A stretch of DNA of 64,000 nt from Areca catechu (GCA_021397845.1 CM038047.1:47089210-47153209); one strand, 5' to 3'; positions 11,830-24,870 are shown, counted from the first letter of the stretch. The notes: generated from the sequence alone by a model not told the origin. Made by a program: numbers and translations.

Positions 11830-13500
11830 CATAGAAATGCCATCGACTATGGAAGTTCCGGCAGTAAGTCCCCCACCACAAGGACACCCGTGGACATCCA
11901 CGGTCTCATGGTGACAACGTGTGGACAGGAGGCTTTCACCAGCCGTGCAAGGGCCCCCCATCATCATGGAGACCCACAGAGCCCTAAGGGGGAGCTCCCT
12001 GCTCCATCACTACCGCTCCGGTAGATCCTCATATCACCGCACTTGCCTAGCAGGTCCATGCCCTGGCTACAACAATGCGCCAGCTCCACTAGAGACACCG
12101 GTCCCTAGCAATGCAACATCAGCCAAGGATGCCAATGGCCCACGCCGTTGATCCCCTATCAGCCTACGGTCCTTCTGGAAGGGGCCATTACATGCGGTCT
12201 CCCACCCATGGGGAGACCACCAGATGGTCGGGAAGAAACAGCATGATGGCCTGACCGGTTGGGAGAGCCGCTCCCCGGCCTCGAACCATAGTGCATGCTC
12301 GATTCGACGGCACCGGCATGGCCGGGAACTTAGGTGAGAGTTCCTCCACTCCGCACCTCCTTCACCCTTAATGGCCTCCATCGAAGGGTCCACAGACAAG
12401 GCCATCCACCGCCAAGCGGAAAGGCACCTCGAAGAGTAGGAGCGCAAGCTAGCTAACCTGTCCCGCCGATTTGCTGAGATTCAAGGCTCTCCCAATGAGC
12501 CCATGGGTTACAACACTTGTCCACCCTTCTCTCATAGAATCCAAGAGAAATCGATCCCTAGCCAGTTCCGTATGCCCCTGGTTGAACCCTACGATGGGAC
12601 AACCGACCCCCTAGACCACCTGAAAAGCTACAAGACCCTTATGAGGATCCAGGGGGCCATCGATGCTCTTTTCTGTATTGCCTTTCGGCTACCCTTCAGA
12701 AGGCTGCTCGAGCCTGGTTCTCTAGACTCGAGTCAGAAAGCATTGACTCCTTCACCTAGTTGGAGAAAAAGTTCATGGCATATTTTGATACATACAGAAA
12801 GGTTCCACGTGAAGTCGACAGTCTCTTCTCGATCCGCCAGCAAGATTGAGAGCCCCTTTAGGACTCGTGTCCTGGTATAAAGCTACTACCTTGGAGATCT
12901 ATCACCTCGATGAACTAGTCACCATACTGGCCCTAAAAAGGGGACTCAGGATCTCCTGCTTCACCTACTTCCTTGACAAGAAGCCTCCAAAGATTTACTC
13001 GTAGCTCTTCCTCCATATCTATAAGTACATCCGTGCGGAGGAGGCTGACCACACTAGAAGGGAGCTAGATGAGAGGTTGCTGAAGAGACAAGCCATGGAG
13101 GAGGCATCTAGCCCCCCGCCCTCGAAGGCCACATCGACCCCGTAGCCAAGGGCCAGGCCCAGAGTTGACCCCACCAAGGAAGAAAAGTTCACTCCTCTCC
13201 TTGCCCCAAGAGCAAAGATTCTGATGGAGATTGAGGGTGAGTGCTTCCTACACCATCCTCCCCCATTGAGGCCATCCACTGGATGTGACAGATCTCGCGA
13301 CTGCCGCTCCCACCGGGATTATGGCCATGATACTAAGGAATGCCACCACCTGAAGAGGGAGATAGAAGTTTTGATCAAATGTGGCTACCTTGGGAAGTAC
13401 ATGGAGGGAGGAGCACCTCCAATGGCCCAGAATGAAGAACCTCGATCGCTCACCATCGACAATCACCCCATCGAGTTCCCGGTCAGAATGATCTCTTAGG
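11830..13500 (+). pseudogene. gag: Element A gag remnant
   Basis: Broken capsid gene in several frames. The N-terminal part (to about 12150) has low-complexity Pro/Arg-rich sequence including PKGELPAP. The retrotransposon gag domain starts near 12545 with FRMPLVEPYDGTTDPLDHLKSYK. The C-terminal part at about 13200-13400 holds LMEIEGECFLHHPPP and a nucleocapsid-like segment CRSHRDYGHDTKECHHLKREIE. These pieces are typical of Tat/RIRE2-type gag. Frameshifts occur at least near 12150, 12700 and 12880, and there are stops near 13000 and 13145. Element B retains the matching N-terminal and nucleocapsid-like parts, which confirms the family link. Confidence 0.8.
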
Positions 13501-16500
13501 GGGCAGGGAGAAGCTCGAAGAGGGCTAGGGGGAGAGAGGGGAGTGATGTTGTACTCCCCTACAAGGGAGAAGGGTCGGCAAGGGTAGATAACCCAAATAA
13601 TGACACTGTCATTGTAGAAATGATGATAGTGAAATACCCTATAAAAAGAATTATGGTTAATAGTGGAAGCTCTATTGACATCCTTTTTTATGATGCTTTT
13701 GCAAGGATAAACTTGTTCACTAACCAAATCAAGCCAGTGTTCACACCCTTAGTGGGCTTCACCTGGGATTCGGTTGGAGTTGAAGGAGAGATTACACTCC
13801 CAATAACCACTGGGATGCCATCTCGACAAAGCACTGTACGGATGATATTCATCGTTGTGAGACTTCCCTCTCCTTACAATGCGATCCTGGGGTGTCCTGG
13901 ATTCAACCTACTTGATGCCACCATCTCCACCCGGCGTCTCCTCATCTAGTTCCCCACTCCCTGGGGGATCGGAGAGATGAGAGGATCTCGGTAACCAATC
14001 CAGCACTGATGCAGACAGTCCCGGGAGTGTGAGAGGCTATGCAGGATCCAGTCATCAACCAGTTAGGCTCGATGAAGTAGGAGTCGAAGGGTGAGCCGGT
14101 CAAATCCCTACTAGCTTTCCTCCTGGGGTAGGATCCCCTGAAGACGGTACAAGTGGGAGCCTTATTGCCTGAAGAGGAGAGATCCCGTCTGCTCGGCTTT
14201 TTGCAGGCCAATGTAGATATCTTTGCCTGGACTGTAGCGCACATGCCCGGGATCGTGCCCGAGGTGATCACCCATAGGTTAAAAACATTGACCCCAACTA
14301 TCACCCAGTCCGGCAGCAGAAAAGGAGCTTTGCCTCAGAGTGGTGGAAGGTGATTGATGAGGAAGTCAAAAAGCTACTCGCAATAGGCTTCATTCATGAG
14401 GTACGATATCTGGACAGGCTTGCTAATGTAGTAATGGTCAAGAAAGCTTCCAGAAAGTGGAGGATTTGCATAGATTACACTGACCTCAGCCGGGTGTGTC
14501 CGAAGGATAGCTTTCTGCTTTCTAAGATTGACCAGCTGGTGGATGTGACCTTGGGCCACAAGCTCCTTAGCTCATGGATGCGTTCTTTGGATACAATCAA
14601 ATCTGCATGCATGTGGAGGATGAGGAGCACATAGCATTTGTGATCGATGGAGGTATGTATTGCTATAAGATGATGCCATTTAATCTCAAGAATGCAGGGA
14701 CCACGTACCAGTATCTGAATAATAGGGTCTTTAAAGACCAGATCGGTCACAACATGTAGGTATACATGGATGACATGCTTGTTATGAGCATCCAGGAGTC
14801 GAACCACATCATCGACTTGTAGAGGCCTTTGACAACCTTTGCCTCTACTAGATGAAGCTGAACCCTGCTAAATGCGCATTTGGCATTGCGACGGGAAAGA
14901 TCCTGGGGTTCATGATCACCCAAAGGGGGATAGAAGCGAACCCAAAGAAGATCTAGGCGATCACAAACATGAGGCACCCTATCTCTAAGAAGGAGGTTCA
15001 GCACCTGACTGGATGCATAGCGGTGTTGAGCCATTTCATCTCGCATTCCATCGAGTGCTACCAGCCTTTCTTCAAGGTGCTGCGCAAGATGCATGACTTT
15101 GCCTGGATTGAGGAATGTTGGGAGGCTTTTGAAGTGCTGAAAAAGCTTCTCACCTCCCCTCCATTGCTATCCAGACCAGAGCTCGGGGAAGAGCTCCTCA
15201 TATACTTGGCGATCTCACTAGAGGTGGTCTGCTCGATGCTGGTCTGCACTAACAAGGATGGCACCCAATGGCCAGTCTACTTCACCAACAAGCTGCTCCA
15301 CGATGCTGAACCAGGTACACTCGATCCAAAAAGATTATCTTTGCATTATTATGTTTGTGCAGCATCTCAGGGCTTATTCCCAAGCACATCCAATCGTCGT
15401 CCTCATTGATCAGCCCCTGAGGGCCATTCTCAGCCACCCTGACATGTTGGGGTGCCTGGCCAAGTGGGTGGTAAAGCACAATAAGTTCAACATCACCTAC
15501 CATCCACAATCGGTGCAAAAGGCCCAAGTCCTTACCAATTTCCTGGTGGAATGCACATGGGTGGCCGAAGACCTGGAGGAGGCAGACCAGCAAGCCAAAC
15601 CTGGGCCAGACTCGACCCCAAGAGTGATGACATGGATCCTCCACATTGATGGTGCATCCAACACCGGAGGGAGTGGAGCCGGGCTCATCCTCGCCAACCC
15701 CAACGGAGTCGTCACTAAATGTGTGCTATGTTTCCTCTTCAAGGCAACTAACAATCAGGTTGAGTACGAGGCACTCCTCACGGGATTGAAGGTATCCCGC
15801 GAGTTGGATGTCAAGTGCCTGAAAGTCTTTATAGACTCATAGCTCATGGTGGGGTAGGTCTTCGACGAGTTTGAAGCTCAAGATCCCATGATGGCAAAGT
15901 ATTTGGATAAGGTACAATCATACACAGTGAACCTCCAATACTTCAGCATTTCCTATATCCCTCGGGTGGAGAACGCTCGAGCCGATGTCTTCTCCAGGTT
16001 AGCAACCCTGCCAGATTTATTGTTGGGATGTACCTTCATAGAATATCTGGAGACCCCCAACTTCGAGTCTGAAGCAAAGGCCCAACAGGTCACTACCGAA
16101 ACCAGCTGGATGGACCCCTACATCAAATACATTACCACTGGCACCCTACCCGAAGATTGCAAGGAAGCCGGCCTCCTTAAGAAGAAGGCTGCATGGTATG
16201 TGTTGATAGATGGGCAGTTCTATTTTAGGTCTTACTCCTACCCCATGCTGAAGTATTTGGATCCACAGAAGCTGCCTACGTGCTTCAAGAAATACACGAA
16301 GGCGTCTGCTGGAATCACGTGGGGGGCAGGATGTTAGCTTACAAAGCACTCTGGCAAGGGTACTTCTGGGAGACCATGCGAGAGGACGCCGTTGATTTTT
16401 TGAGAAAATGTAATTGTTGCCAACGTCACGCCCACATCCAGCATCAACCGGCTACCCCGTTCTCCCAGCTATCATCCCCGTGGCTGTTCTCCCATTGGGG

Positions 16501-17336
16501 AATGGACATCCTAGATCCCTTTCTTCTCGCGTATGGCCAATGAAAGTATTTGATTGTAGCCATCGACTACTTCACCAAATAAGTCGAGGTTGAATCTCTG
16601 GCATGGATCATTGAGGCCATGGTCAGATCATTCTTTTGGAAGTCGCTCATCTACTATTTCGGACTCCCACACTCGATCATCACTGACAACGAGCGACATT
16701 TTGACAACCAAGCTTTTGAAGAGTTTTGCATCGACCTCAACATCTACCATCACTTCACTTCAATGGCTCATCCTCAGACCAACGGGGAGGCTGAGGTAAC
16801 CAACCGAACCATCTTACAAGGGCTCCGCACCAGATTGGATGAGGCCAAGGATCGATGGATGGAAGAACTTTTCAGTGTGCTGTGGGCCTACCACACCATG
16901 CCTTGGACAGCAACAGGTGAGACACCCTTCAACCTTGTTTTTGGTTCAGAAGCTGTAATTCTAGTGGAGGTAGGTTTGCCTACGCTGCGGGTAGAGCAAT
17001 ACAATGAGACAAAGAATCCGGCCCACCTCCTTCTCAACCTAGACCTTCTGGATGAGACGAGAGACAAAGCCTGACTCCAGATAGTGGCATATCGACAATG
17101 AGTGGTGTGCTACTACAACGCCCGCATCAGGCCCAAGATGCTACCTAGGTGACCTGGTACTTAGGCGAGCAAAAGCATCCCAACTAGGGAAATGTGGTAA
17201 GTTATCCCCAAACTGGGAAGGCCCCTATAAGGTGATCGAGGTTCTGCCAAATGGAGCCTACTATCTCGCCACGCTCAATGGTGATCGATTCCATAAAACA
17301 TGGAATGCCAACAATCTGAGGATGTATTACCAATAA
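13501..17336 (+). pseudogene. pol: Element A pol remnant with dual RNase H
   Basis: Follows gag directly. The protease region at about 13620-13949 contains MVNSGSSIDILFYDAF, where the catalytic Asp expected before SG is Asn. RT at about 14150-14850 keeps CIDYTDLSRVCPKDSF, DAFFGYNQI and YMDDMLV. A gypsy RNase H region follows at about 15130-15450. A second, archaeal-type RNase H at about 15640-16010 has HIDGASN, NQVEYEALLTGL and FIDS. Integrase at about 16280-17075 has the H-H-C-C finger (HEGVCWNH...CNCCQRH) and acidic residues in MDIL, ITDNERHF and PQTNGEAE. The C-terminal tail ends NLRMYYQ at the TAA at 17334. Multiple stops and frameshifts make it inactive. The extra archaeal RNase H is established as a hallmark of the Tat lineage. 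Confidence 0.88.
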
Positions 17337-18300
17337 TGTAAGGTGTTTTTTCAATTATTAAAGTTTCTTTTTGGTGCAACACTATTTTCTACCTTTGTAG
17401 GAACTCCCTCGCTCAACTCCAAGTCTGACGATAAAAGCCAGGAAACTTACGAAGCCCCGTACTTAAAAGCCAGGAAACTTATGAAGCCCCGCACTCAAAG
17501 CCGGGAAACTTACGAAGCTCCATGCTTAAAAGCCAAAAAACTTACGAAGCCCAGCACTCAAAAGATAGGATACTTACGAAGCCCCACACTCAAAGTCAAA
17601 AGATTCCTGAAGCCCAGCACTCAATTGCCTTACTCACAGTCTGGAGAGTCGGGAAGCCTCTGAAGTCCTGCTATCTACTACTTGACTCATAGTTCGGCAA
17701 AATAAGCAAGGACACTCCAGAGGCCCTGCACTCGAAACCACAAGACTCAAAGACCAGCAGAGTAGGGATGGAGTGTTCTCAAAGTTCTCCATGCCAGCCC
17801 CAAGGCTCCAAAATCAGCCCAGGACTACCAAGACATGGACAGGCTCGCACATAGCCACCATGGAGCCAACCTTCCTATCATGCAAAAAGATAGAAGAGCT
17901 GAAAGAACAAAAAAGCAAACAAAGTACCCTAACTAGAAGCAAGCCCTTCGTAGCCTGAGCGATGCCTATTCTTCGTTATGGAAGTAAGTCTTTTACAACT
18001 TAGGAGATCCCTTGGAAGTGCTTCAAAGTATGTCAATGCAAAAAAAAGAGAGAGAAAGTGTGAAAGAATAGAAGACACATCAGTTAAGAAAAAAATTGTA
18101 TATATCTATCAAAGTACTTCTTACATCAGTCAAGGCTCCCGACATGCTGGGAAGCCATTCGATGAATTTGATCACAAAGTAAGAGAAAAGAAGTGCTTGA
18201 CAATTGAAGGAACAACAATATCTTCATTGATAAAAAAATGTTACAAAGTAAAGACCCCTGACAGGCTGGGAAGTCTTGCAAAAAATTAAGTTATAAAAAG
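17337..18300 (+). repeat. Element A spacer with short tandem repeats
   Basis: Between pol and the antisense ORF. From about 17440 to 17640 it holds about six copies of a 32-38 bp unit (GGAAACTTACGAAGCCCCGCA...). Beyond about 17650 the sequence is diverged and purine-rich. The equivalent positions in B (25850-26760) and C (44660-45790) hold related longer dimeric repeats. No protein is supported here. Confidence 0.75.
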
Positions 18301-19046
18301 AAAAGGAAAAAAATTCAAGCCTCACTTGCTGGCTCCTTCCCCGGCCAACGAGTGGCTCCCCCTGACACTGGTGTAGCATCAGACCAGGGGCACTTCGGGT
18401 AGCAAGTCCGGCCTCGACTTCCACCCTGGGCTCTGATTTTGGCTCCAGCTCCACTTCAGCCGTAGAAGCTCTAGGCACCCCGGGAAGTGGTAGCTCAGGC
18501 TGGATGTTGTCCAGTCCTTTCAGCCCGAAGAGGCGGACAACCTTATCCTTGTAGTTGTTGAACCCCTTGTGGTAGGGTCCAAGACAGCTTCGGTGACCTC
18601 GTCCTTGAAGGCTTCGGATGCTTTGAAGCGGGGGATGGCCTCGGTGGCTTCCTTCTTGGCTGCCTTCATCAATGCCACAGCCATCGTGGCCTTCTCCAAG
18701 GCCGCCGCGGTCGGGGGTCGTCCTTCTTGAGCTATGCCTAGAGGGTTTGCATCTTCCCCTCCAGGCGGGCCACCTCAATCGTAGAGTTTGCTTCCTTCTC
18801 TACCAGATGGAGGATCTTCCCCCTCTTGGCCTTCAGAGCTCAATCAAGCTCAGCGGATCTCTTCTCCAGCTCCGTCACCTTTGCTTGGGAGCTGGCTAGC
18901 TGGTCCTGAAGGGCCTTCACCTGACCCTCTAGTTCTTGAGCCTGGGCAGTCTGAGCCTGAGCTTCATCCCTCTCCTTGCGAAGATGGTAGTTACGCCTCA
19001 TCAGTCCCTGGCAGGAATCTCGAAGGAGCTGAACATCAGTGGCCAC

Positions 19047-19118
19047 CTGCATAGAGAATATTAGTCAGCACCTCCACAGGTAGGAGGGAAGAACAAAATA
19101 GTTAAGAAGATGACTTAC
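19047..19118 (-). other. Putative spliceosomal intron 2 of A aORF
   Basis: 72 nt on the minus strand, GTAAGT at the 5' end and TATGCAG at the 3' end. It joins FPQLIS to VATDVQ in phase 0. It corresponds to the intron at 24808-24870 in B. Confidence 0.65.
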
Positions 19119-19707
19119 TGAAATGAGTTGGGGGAACACCCCGGTAAAGACGTCCACCAGTTGGAGGCCACTCTTATCCTGACAGTCCAGTGGCTAGACA
19201 AGGGCATTCAGAATCTCTTCCACCAACTTCCTGTCCTATGTCAGCCTCGCATCCAGGGGTAGGTAGATTGACACCTTTTTTTTTCCCGGATCCAGCATCG
19301 TAGATGGCTTCGAGGGTTCCGAAGTGGTTGCTGGTGGAGGCACGATAGCAGTTGGCTGGTCACCAGTGGCTCTACCTCCAGGTGGTGGGGCTGGACTCTT
19401 CGTGATGGTGTCTCCCACCACCTCCACCACTTTTGGTTGGGGTGGAGCTTCAGTACGTGGAGGGGCCACTGGGGTTGATGGCGTGGCCCCCTCCGTGATT
19501 CAGGCCTCGCTCTTGGGCCTGTGGGCTAGAGGCTGGACCCTTGGCCCAGGGGCGTCGATGCGGCCGCAGGTCCCCTCCTCCTGGGCTCCTCGCAGGGCCT
19601 CGATCTCGGATCCTCCTGAGCTTTCTTCGTAGGCTCCCCTTCGGGCCCTGCATAGGTGGCTCTTTTTTTGGACTTACCGAGGAGCTCGCTCATGGTGAAC
19701 TTCATCC

Positions 19708-19802
19708 CTGCAAGATAAGAGAATTCGGTTAGTCCTCAGTTGTAGCCTGGTTAACTTGGGAGGAAAGGAAGCCCGGTAGTGAGCCTTTCCCTGAGTTTGG
19801 AC
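19708..19802 (-). other. Putative spliceosomal intron 1 of A aORF
   Basis: 95 nt on the minus strand. The 3' end is TTATCTTGCAG, with a CTAAC branch-like site about 20 nt upstream. The 5' site is CTAG/GTCC, decayed compared with CTAG/GTGAGT at the same place in B. Confidence 0.55.
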
Positions 19803-20195
19803 CTAGCTGACCTCGGCATTGACAAGGTTCTGCTCGGTCAACAGGTCCCGGAGATGTGGGACCTCAGAAGTGACGAGCCGGTTGTACACTTCCTTGTTGA
19901 CCGGCTCGTCTATAGACTGCCAGTTGGGGGAGTGGTTCGAGTCACTCTAAACCCAGTCCACCCCCTCAATCAAGATGAACATGAACATGTTCTTCCACCC
20001 CTTGATGGAAGAGGGTAGGTCAAGCTTGATGGCCCGTGGGTGGGGGGCCATGAACCACCACCCATTGTCAATTGGATGGCACTTTAGGGTGAAGAAAATC
20101 TTGAAGAGAGAGAAACAAGCAACAATCCCATGGAAGTGACAAAGGACAATGAAACAAAAAAATGGTCCTAACAGTATTGGGAGCAAGTTGGGCCA

Positions 20196-21272
20196 TGTTG
20201 CCACCTAGACCGTCGTGGCCTATAGCTCTGGCGCGGTGTTGGGCATCGCCCCCATCTTTTGGAATCCCTTGTGCATTCTCGGATCCCTGCAAAAGAAAAG
20301 AGACTCGAGCTGGGATTTCGATGGGGGCACTTCGATAATCAAGTCAGTGGGCGATCCCGGGGAACAGATCCCTCTTGGTGGATTTCGATGAGGTTTCCAC
20401 GTTCGGGGGTCATGCTTTTTAGAAAAGAAAGTGAGTATAAGGAGTTAGTAGAGGAGGACTAGAGCACGGTCGGCTGTGTCGATGGGATTCTTCTGACGAA
20501 TTTCCCAGTAGCTCCCAGAGCATTGCATCTAGTTTGCTCTCCCCTTATGTGTGCCAACCATTACATCCCTTACCCCTTGCTGGTTTTGCCTCTTATTCTC
20601 TCCTTTTGTTTAGAGGCCCCTCTTTTGTTTTTGTATGGAGAGGCTATGTGTGACCTCTTGCTTGGTTTCCAAGTGTTCCCCTTTTCGGGGGAGTCTCAAG
20701 GGGTGACACTTGGCAGCATGCGAGAACTGTGCGTGAGCTCCTGTTAGCCCCTTTGAGGTGGGAAATCATGTTGCTGGCTCTGATACTCTAGTTGGTCACC
20801 ATGTTTCGGGAAACCTGGTGAAGCATTAGCATGCGGGTAGCCACCCAAGGATCTGAATTCTCTAGCGTGGCCTCCTACTTGTGGATAGTGCAGATGGTGG
20901 ACTAGGGAGCGTCGTTCCTTGAAAGGGATGTTCCTTTCTAATCGGTGTAAACTAGGGTTTGAGAAGGCATTAGTGCTTCGACGAGGTGCCTTCCTCCACA
21001 GGCCTCAAGCGATGGGCTGCCACCTATCAGTTGTACTGTCTCAGAGGCGGGGTCTGGGTGAAGGCGACCCTCTTTCTTGCCATGATTTGAATCTCTATTG
21101 CCTCCCATTCTTTGCTTGGTGGCAGCTTAAGTTCGACCTCGACCAGGAGCTGACCTCGACAGGGGATCCACTTCGGCTCCTTGCTTGGGTGCCAGGCTTA
21201 GGTGGTGCCTCCATCTGCTCACTGACAACTGGCACCTAGATGGATTCCATATCAGCGGATACAGCCGTATCA
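20196..21272 (-). repeat. Element B 3' LTR
   Basis: On the + strand it runs from TGTTGCCACC to CCGTATCA, so the LTR starts TGATACGG and ends GGTGGCAACA in element orientation. The U5 end matches the A and C LTRs (GAGCTATAGGCCAC). It lacks a tandem array; only one remnant of the GTCGAGGTCAGCTCC motif is present near 21125-21165. Confidence 0.85.
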
Positions 21273-21287
21273 TTTTTCCCCCACTCT
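21273..21287 (-). other. Polypurine tract of element B
   Basis: Minus strand GAGAGTGGGGGAAAAA just before the 3' LTR. It matches GAGAGTGGGGGGCATC in C and AAGAGTGGGGGGCACC in A. Confidence 0.6.
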
Positions 21288-23295
21288 CGAGCCCAGAAGA
21301 CGATGCGGCGCTCGAGGCATGGAGAGTAATGATCATGCTGATATGGACCGGGGCATCCCTTTACGTTGCTGACATCTCTATGTGTCTGTGATTCGAGGAC
21401 CTTGCCTCCACATTGATGGGGGTTTCGTGGCGCTTTAGCTTTCCGATGGTGGCCATAAATGCTTCTCCTGGATCGATGCAGATTCCTCTGAGGATGAGGC
21501 GCGCGGGTCATCTGGTGATGGCACGTGGCATCTTTTGGCTGGCCTGGCAATTAATGAGGCACGTACCTTCAATCGATACAAGGGGTCATAGGATCCGTTG
21601 TAGAGAGGCCATCCCCCACCTTTTTAAGTGCAGGGGGATGGGCCTTGGCAGAACATCCTCTTCTCTTTGACTCTTCTCTCCTAGCTTGTGCCAAGGGAGG
21701 TCTTCTGGTGAGCTTCAAGTTCGGGAGGCTACATGATGCTTTTCCGGGGATGTCCGGTCGGTGTCCAGGCAGGGGCATCCAGGTCGGAGATGAAGTTCAC
21801 TGAGCTTGAGATTCCTCTGAAGGAGGAGAAAGTGGAGAGGCCCCGAGGGGCAGAGAAGGCAGTTGCTTGCATGATAGGAATAGTCGATCTACGAACCTCC
21901 TGGATGCACCTAGTCATGCGACTGAATGAGGGGACGATCGTGGACATAGTCACTGTGGTGAGGGCCATGGTTATCATGGTGCTACTGGGAGTGGCCCGAC
22001 GAGGAGCGGCTGTAGCTAGTCTTGGAATCACCAAATTGGTGAAATCCAAGAAGGACAGTGCGGTCGAGGAGGATGCGTCGTTGTACCCCTTCCTCAGATA
22101 TTCACTTGTGGAAAGATACTTGTATCCTCCAAGTTGAGCCGATGCCAAGCTCTGGAGACCCGGTGACTTCCTGGAGAGGATGGGGTGCTAGAGGTGGAGG
22201 CACTACTGCCCTCCTTCCCGGAAAGCCCATTTGAAAAAATGACTGGCGCACCCCCAGCTGCTTCCGGGGGCATTGCCAGGGAGGATCCTTTCTTACTTAT
22301 AACTTAGACCTCCGGGGGCTTCCTGGCCTATCGAGAACCTCCATAGGATGTAAGAGACTTTTGATCAATGAAGACTTTTGCTTTGACTACTACATGTCTC
22401 TTCTTCTCGTCTCCTTCTTCTTCTTCTCCGCCTAAGTTGCTCTAAAGTAGGCCCACCGGGGGCTGCAACTGCAAAATTTGCGAGTGTGCACTTTGGAGAA
22501 ACTAGATTGGCGGGAAGACTTGGAGTGAGATTTGGCTTCTGCTAGAGTCTGGACCTGGGGAGAGCCAGCCCAGCGAAGGTCTTCAGGGTGGAACTAGGCT
22601 TCTACTAGAACTAGGCTTCTACTGGAGTCTTGACCTCGGGGGAGCCAGCCTAGCAGAAGGTCTTCGAGGTGGAGTCTGACTTCGGCTGGAGTCTCGACCT
22701 GAGGGGAGCCAGCCAAGCAGAGGGACTTGATGGGACGGAGCTTACGATTGCAGTCTCCATCAAATGGATCCGTGCGGGACCCAAGGATGTTGGTCTCCTA
22801 TTCCCAAGTCTGGATAGAATGTCATGCTCGGGGCTGAGGTAATTGCAGAGCTGACATGGAAAGGCTGAGATTTGGCACCATTCAATGCCATGATCGCCGC
22901 CACTTCGCACGCCATGCCCTGAGACCAGTATGGGGATGCCACGTCAGCATGTCCGAGGAAGCATAATGGTGGATGTACGACTCAAGGCTGTTGCCGCTGC
23001 ATCAAGGCATTGCCTTTGGTTGATGTTGCCATGTGGTGTCCATCCGATGGCAGGAGTGCTGAAAGGACATACAGCTATAGTCTGGCAGCCTTGAAGAGAG
23101 GGTAAGCTTTTTTTCCTTGATTACCTCTTTTAGAACTTTTCTGCTCATCGCTTGGCCAGAGCTTCTTCCTTCTCTTGACTATCTTTTTCCTTAACAACCA
23201 GGTTAGTCTCCTTTGGCCTTCTCCTTTCTCTTCGTCTAGGATAATTCTTCTTGTAGGGCTCCTAGGTCTCCTTTCCCTGTGCACCTCCTTCTTTT
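21288..23295 (+). other. Element B region between PPT and aORF start
   Basis: About 2 kb with no protein resemblance on either strand. It includes a TATA-like CTTTTTAAG near 21611 (with CTTTTTAAAGG at the matching place in C, minus strand near 46830-46845), which might be an aORF promoter. About three copies of a ~75-80 bp repeat occupy 22520-22735 (CTTCTGCTAGAGTCT, GGGGGAGCCAGCC). Pyrimidine-rich leader sequence (about 23100-23290) precedes the aORF. Open frames such as 21733-22137 occur on both strands and match nothing I recognise. Confidence 0.5.
22520..22735 (+). repeat. Short tandem repeat in element B 3' region
   Basis: About three degenerate copies of a 75-80 bp unit containing GGCTTCTACTGGAGTCTTGA and GGGGGAGCCAGCC. 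Confidence 0.6.
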
Positions 23296-24152
23296 TCTGA
23301 TCTCGGATGGCTCTGTTCGATCGGTACCACCAATCTTCTGGCGACCCTTATAGGGCGGGGTCTTCTTGGCTGACGACTCCATCTTTAGGCGAGGAGGAGG
23401 AGGCCTTTCCCACCATCCATAGAAGCCTTCGCCCGATCGGAGTAGTCATCGACGGGGACATGGCCCCTCCTACTCCTCCCGACTCTTCTACTCCCATTCC
23501 TTCTTCTAGGTCTTCCCGTCCGACTGGGCCTTCGGGTGTATCTTCGATGATAACCCGGGAGGATCTCTCTGTGATCCAGACCACCTACGGGATCCCAGAC
23601 TCTGTCCGGCTCTCAGTTTCGTGACCAGGAAAATGGGTCGCCTCTAGTGGCCTAGGGCGAATAGCCCTCTATGAGTTCTTTCTCGAGGGCCTTCGCTTGC
23701 CTTTTCATCCATTCTTTCTCTCCTTCCTAAGCAACTACCATCTTGTTTCGGTCCAATTGGCTCCCAACGCCATTAGGGTCATCAACTACTTCATTGTTTT
23801 CTACCACTTTCATAGGATTATCGTTCGCTTCTCCTTGTTCAGGGCCTTTTTTATCCTGAAATGCTACCTGACCGAGGATGAGTGGTGGTGCATTTATCCT
23901 CGCCCGAGGGGGATAAAGTTTCAGCACCCCTCTTCCATCAAGGGGTGGAAGAGAAAATTCTTCTTTGCTTCTATTGAAGGGGTGGATTGGGTCTGGAGTG
24001 ACCTAGACTAGACCCCGAACCAAAATCCCAGGTTGAGGCCTTTGATCGGGAGGTATACAACCAGCTCATTTTTTATCAGATCCCCCCTCCTGAAGTTTTA
24101 CTATCAGAGCAGAACTTATTCAACGTCAGGATCGGCCTAATCTCGGGACTAG

Positions 24153-24229
24153 GTGAGTTTGGAGGGGTATCTCTTCTTCGATGAGTCCTTTTCGGACTGT
24201 TACTAAACTTTGTCTTCTTCTTCCTGCAG
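24153..24229 (+). other. Putative spliceosomal intron 1 of B aORF
   Basis: 77 nt: 5' site CTAG/GTGAGTTT, branch-like TACTAAAC at 24201 and polypyrimidine TTCTTCTTCCTGCAG at the 3' end. Removing it keeps the frame (phase 1). Same location as 19708-19802 in A. Confidence 0.7.
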
Positions 24230-24807
24230 GCATGAGATTCTCGGTGCAGGAGCTTCTGGAGTTTGCCCATAAGAAGAGCTTGCCATCCGAGCCTAGGGAG
24301 GCTCCACCTAAGAGGGCCCGGATTGAGCCCAGCCAGGAGGCAGGGCCTGCTTCAGTCTTTGGCCCTGCAGGGCAGGTAGTCGAACCGGCCTTTGGGCCTT
24401 TGGGGTAGCGGGCTGAGCTTCTGGCCTGAGAATCTAGCACGAGCATGCTGGCCAGGTCGGCTAAAGTAGCTGTGGCCCACCCTCCTATGGTCATCGAGGT
24501 GGATGCAGAGGGAGAAAGGGTGGTGGAGCAACTGTCACCGGTGCCATCACCTACGGCGATGAGCTTTCCACCACCAGATGGAATGCCTTCGAAGGTGACT
24601 CCCCCGGATGCGGTGGCACCCTTAGCACCAAGGAGGGCCACTGTCTGGAGGGAAACACTTGGGGTGAGGCCAAATTTGGTGGTCACCCAAGATCTTGTGC
24701 TTGCAGAGCGCATGATGGAATTCGCAATCCAGTCACGTGACCACCACGAGAGGGGAGGCAGGATGCTGGCAGAGGGCCTTCTTGGCACACTTCCCCTCTT
24801 TTTCACG

Positions 24808-24870
24808 GTAGTCTTCTACCTTTCTATTGCTTAAGTTTGACTGTCATGGCTGACACCTTTGATAATGCAG
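24808..24870 (+). other. Putative spliceosomal intron 2 of B aORF
   Basis: 63 nt: CACG/GTAGTC to GATAATGCAG, phase 0. It is a little short for a plant intron, but it sits at the same protein position as 19047-19118 in A. Confidence 0.6.

Larger units (their letters stand above)
18310..20190 (-). pseudogene. Element A antisense ORF (aORF), main part, Transposase_28 type
   Basis: Gene on the strand opposite to gag-pol. The N-terminal part is at 37449-37907, displaced by insertion of element B; reading resumes here at QLAPN and continues with a Transposase_28-like segment (CHPIDNGWWF, SSIKGWKNMFMFILIEGVDW). It then has an intron (19708-19802), a segment beginning GMKFTMSELL, a Pro-rich linker, a second intron (19047-19118) and a coiled coil (VATDVQLLRDSCQGLMRR, ELEGQVKALQDQLASSQAKV), then a low-complexity tail. 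The homologous gene in B has the same order. Frameshifts and stops are present. Transposase_28 is the Pfam name for this gypsy-associated family; no catalytic activity is known to me and none is claimed. Confidence 0.75.

Noticed and set aside
21733..22148. Open frames of 134 and 139 codons on opposite strands
   Set aside because: No family resemblance; within the non-coding 3' region of element B.
24126..24806. 226-codon frame on the minus strand
   Set aside because: Shadow of the B antisense gene, which has domain and intron support on the + strand.
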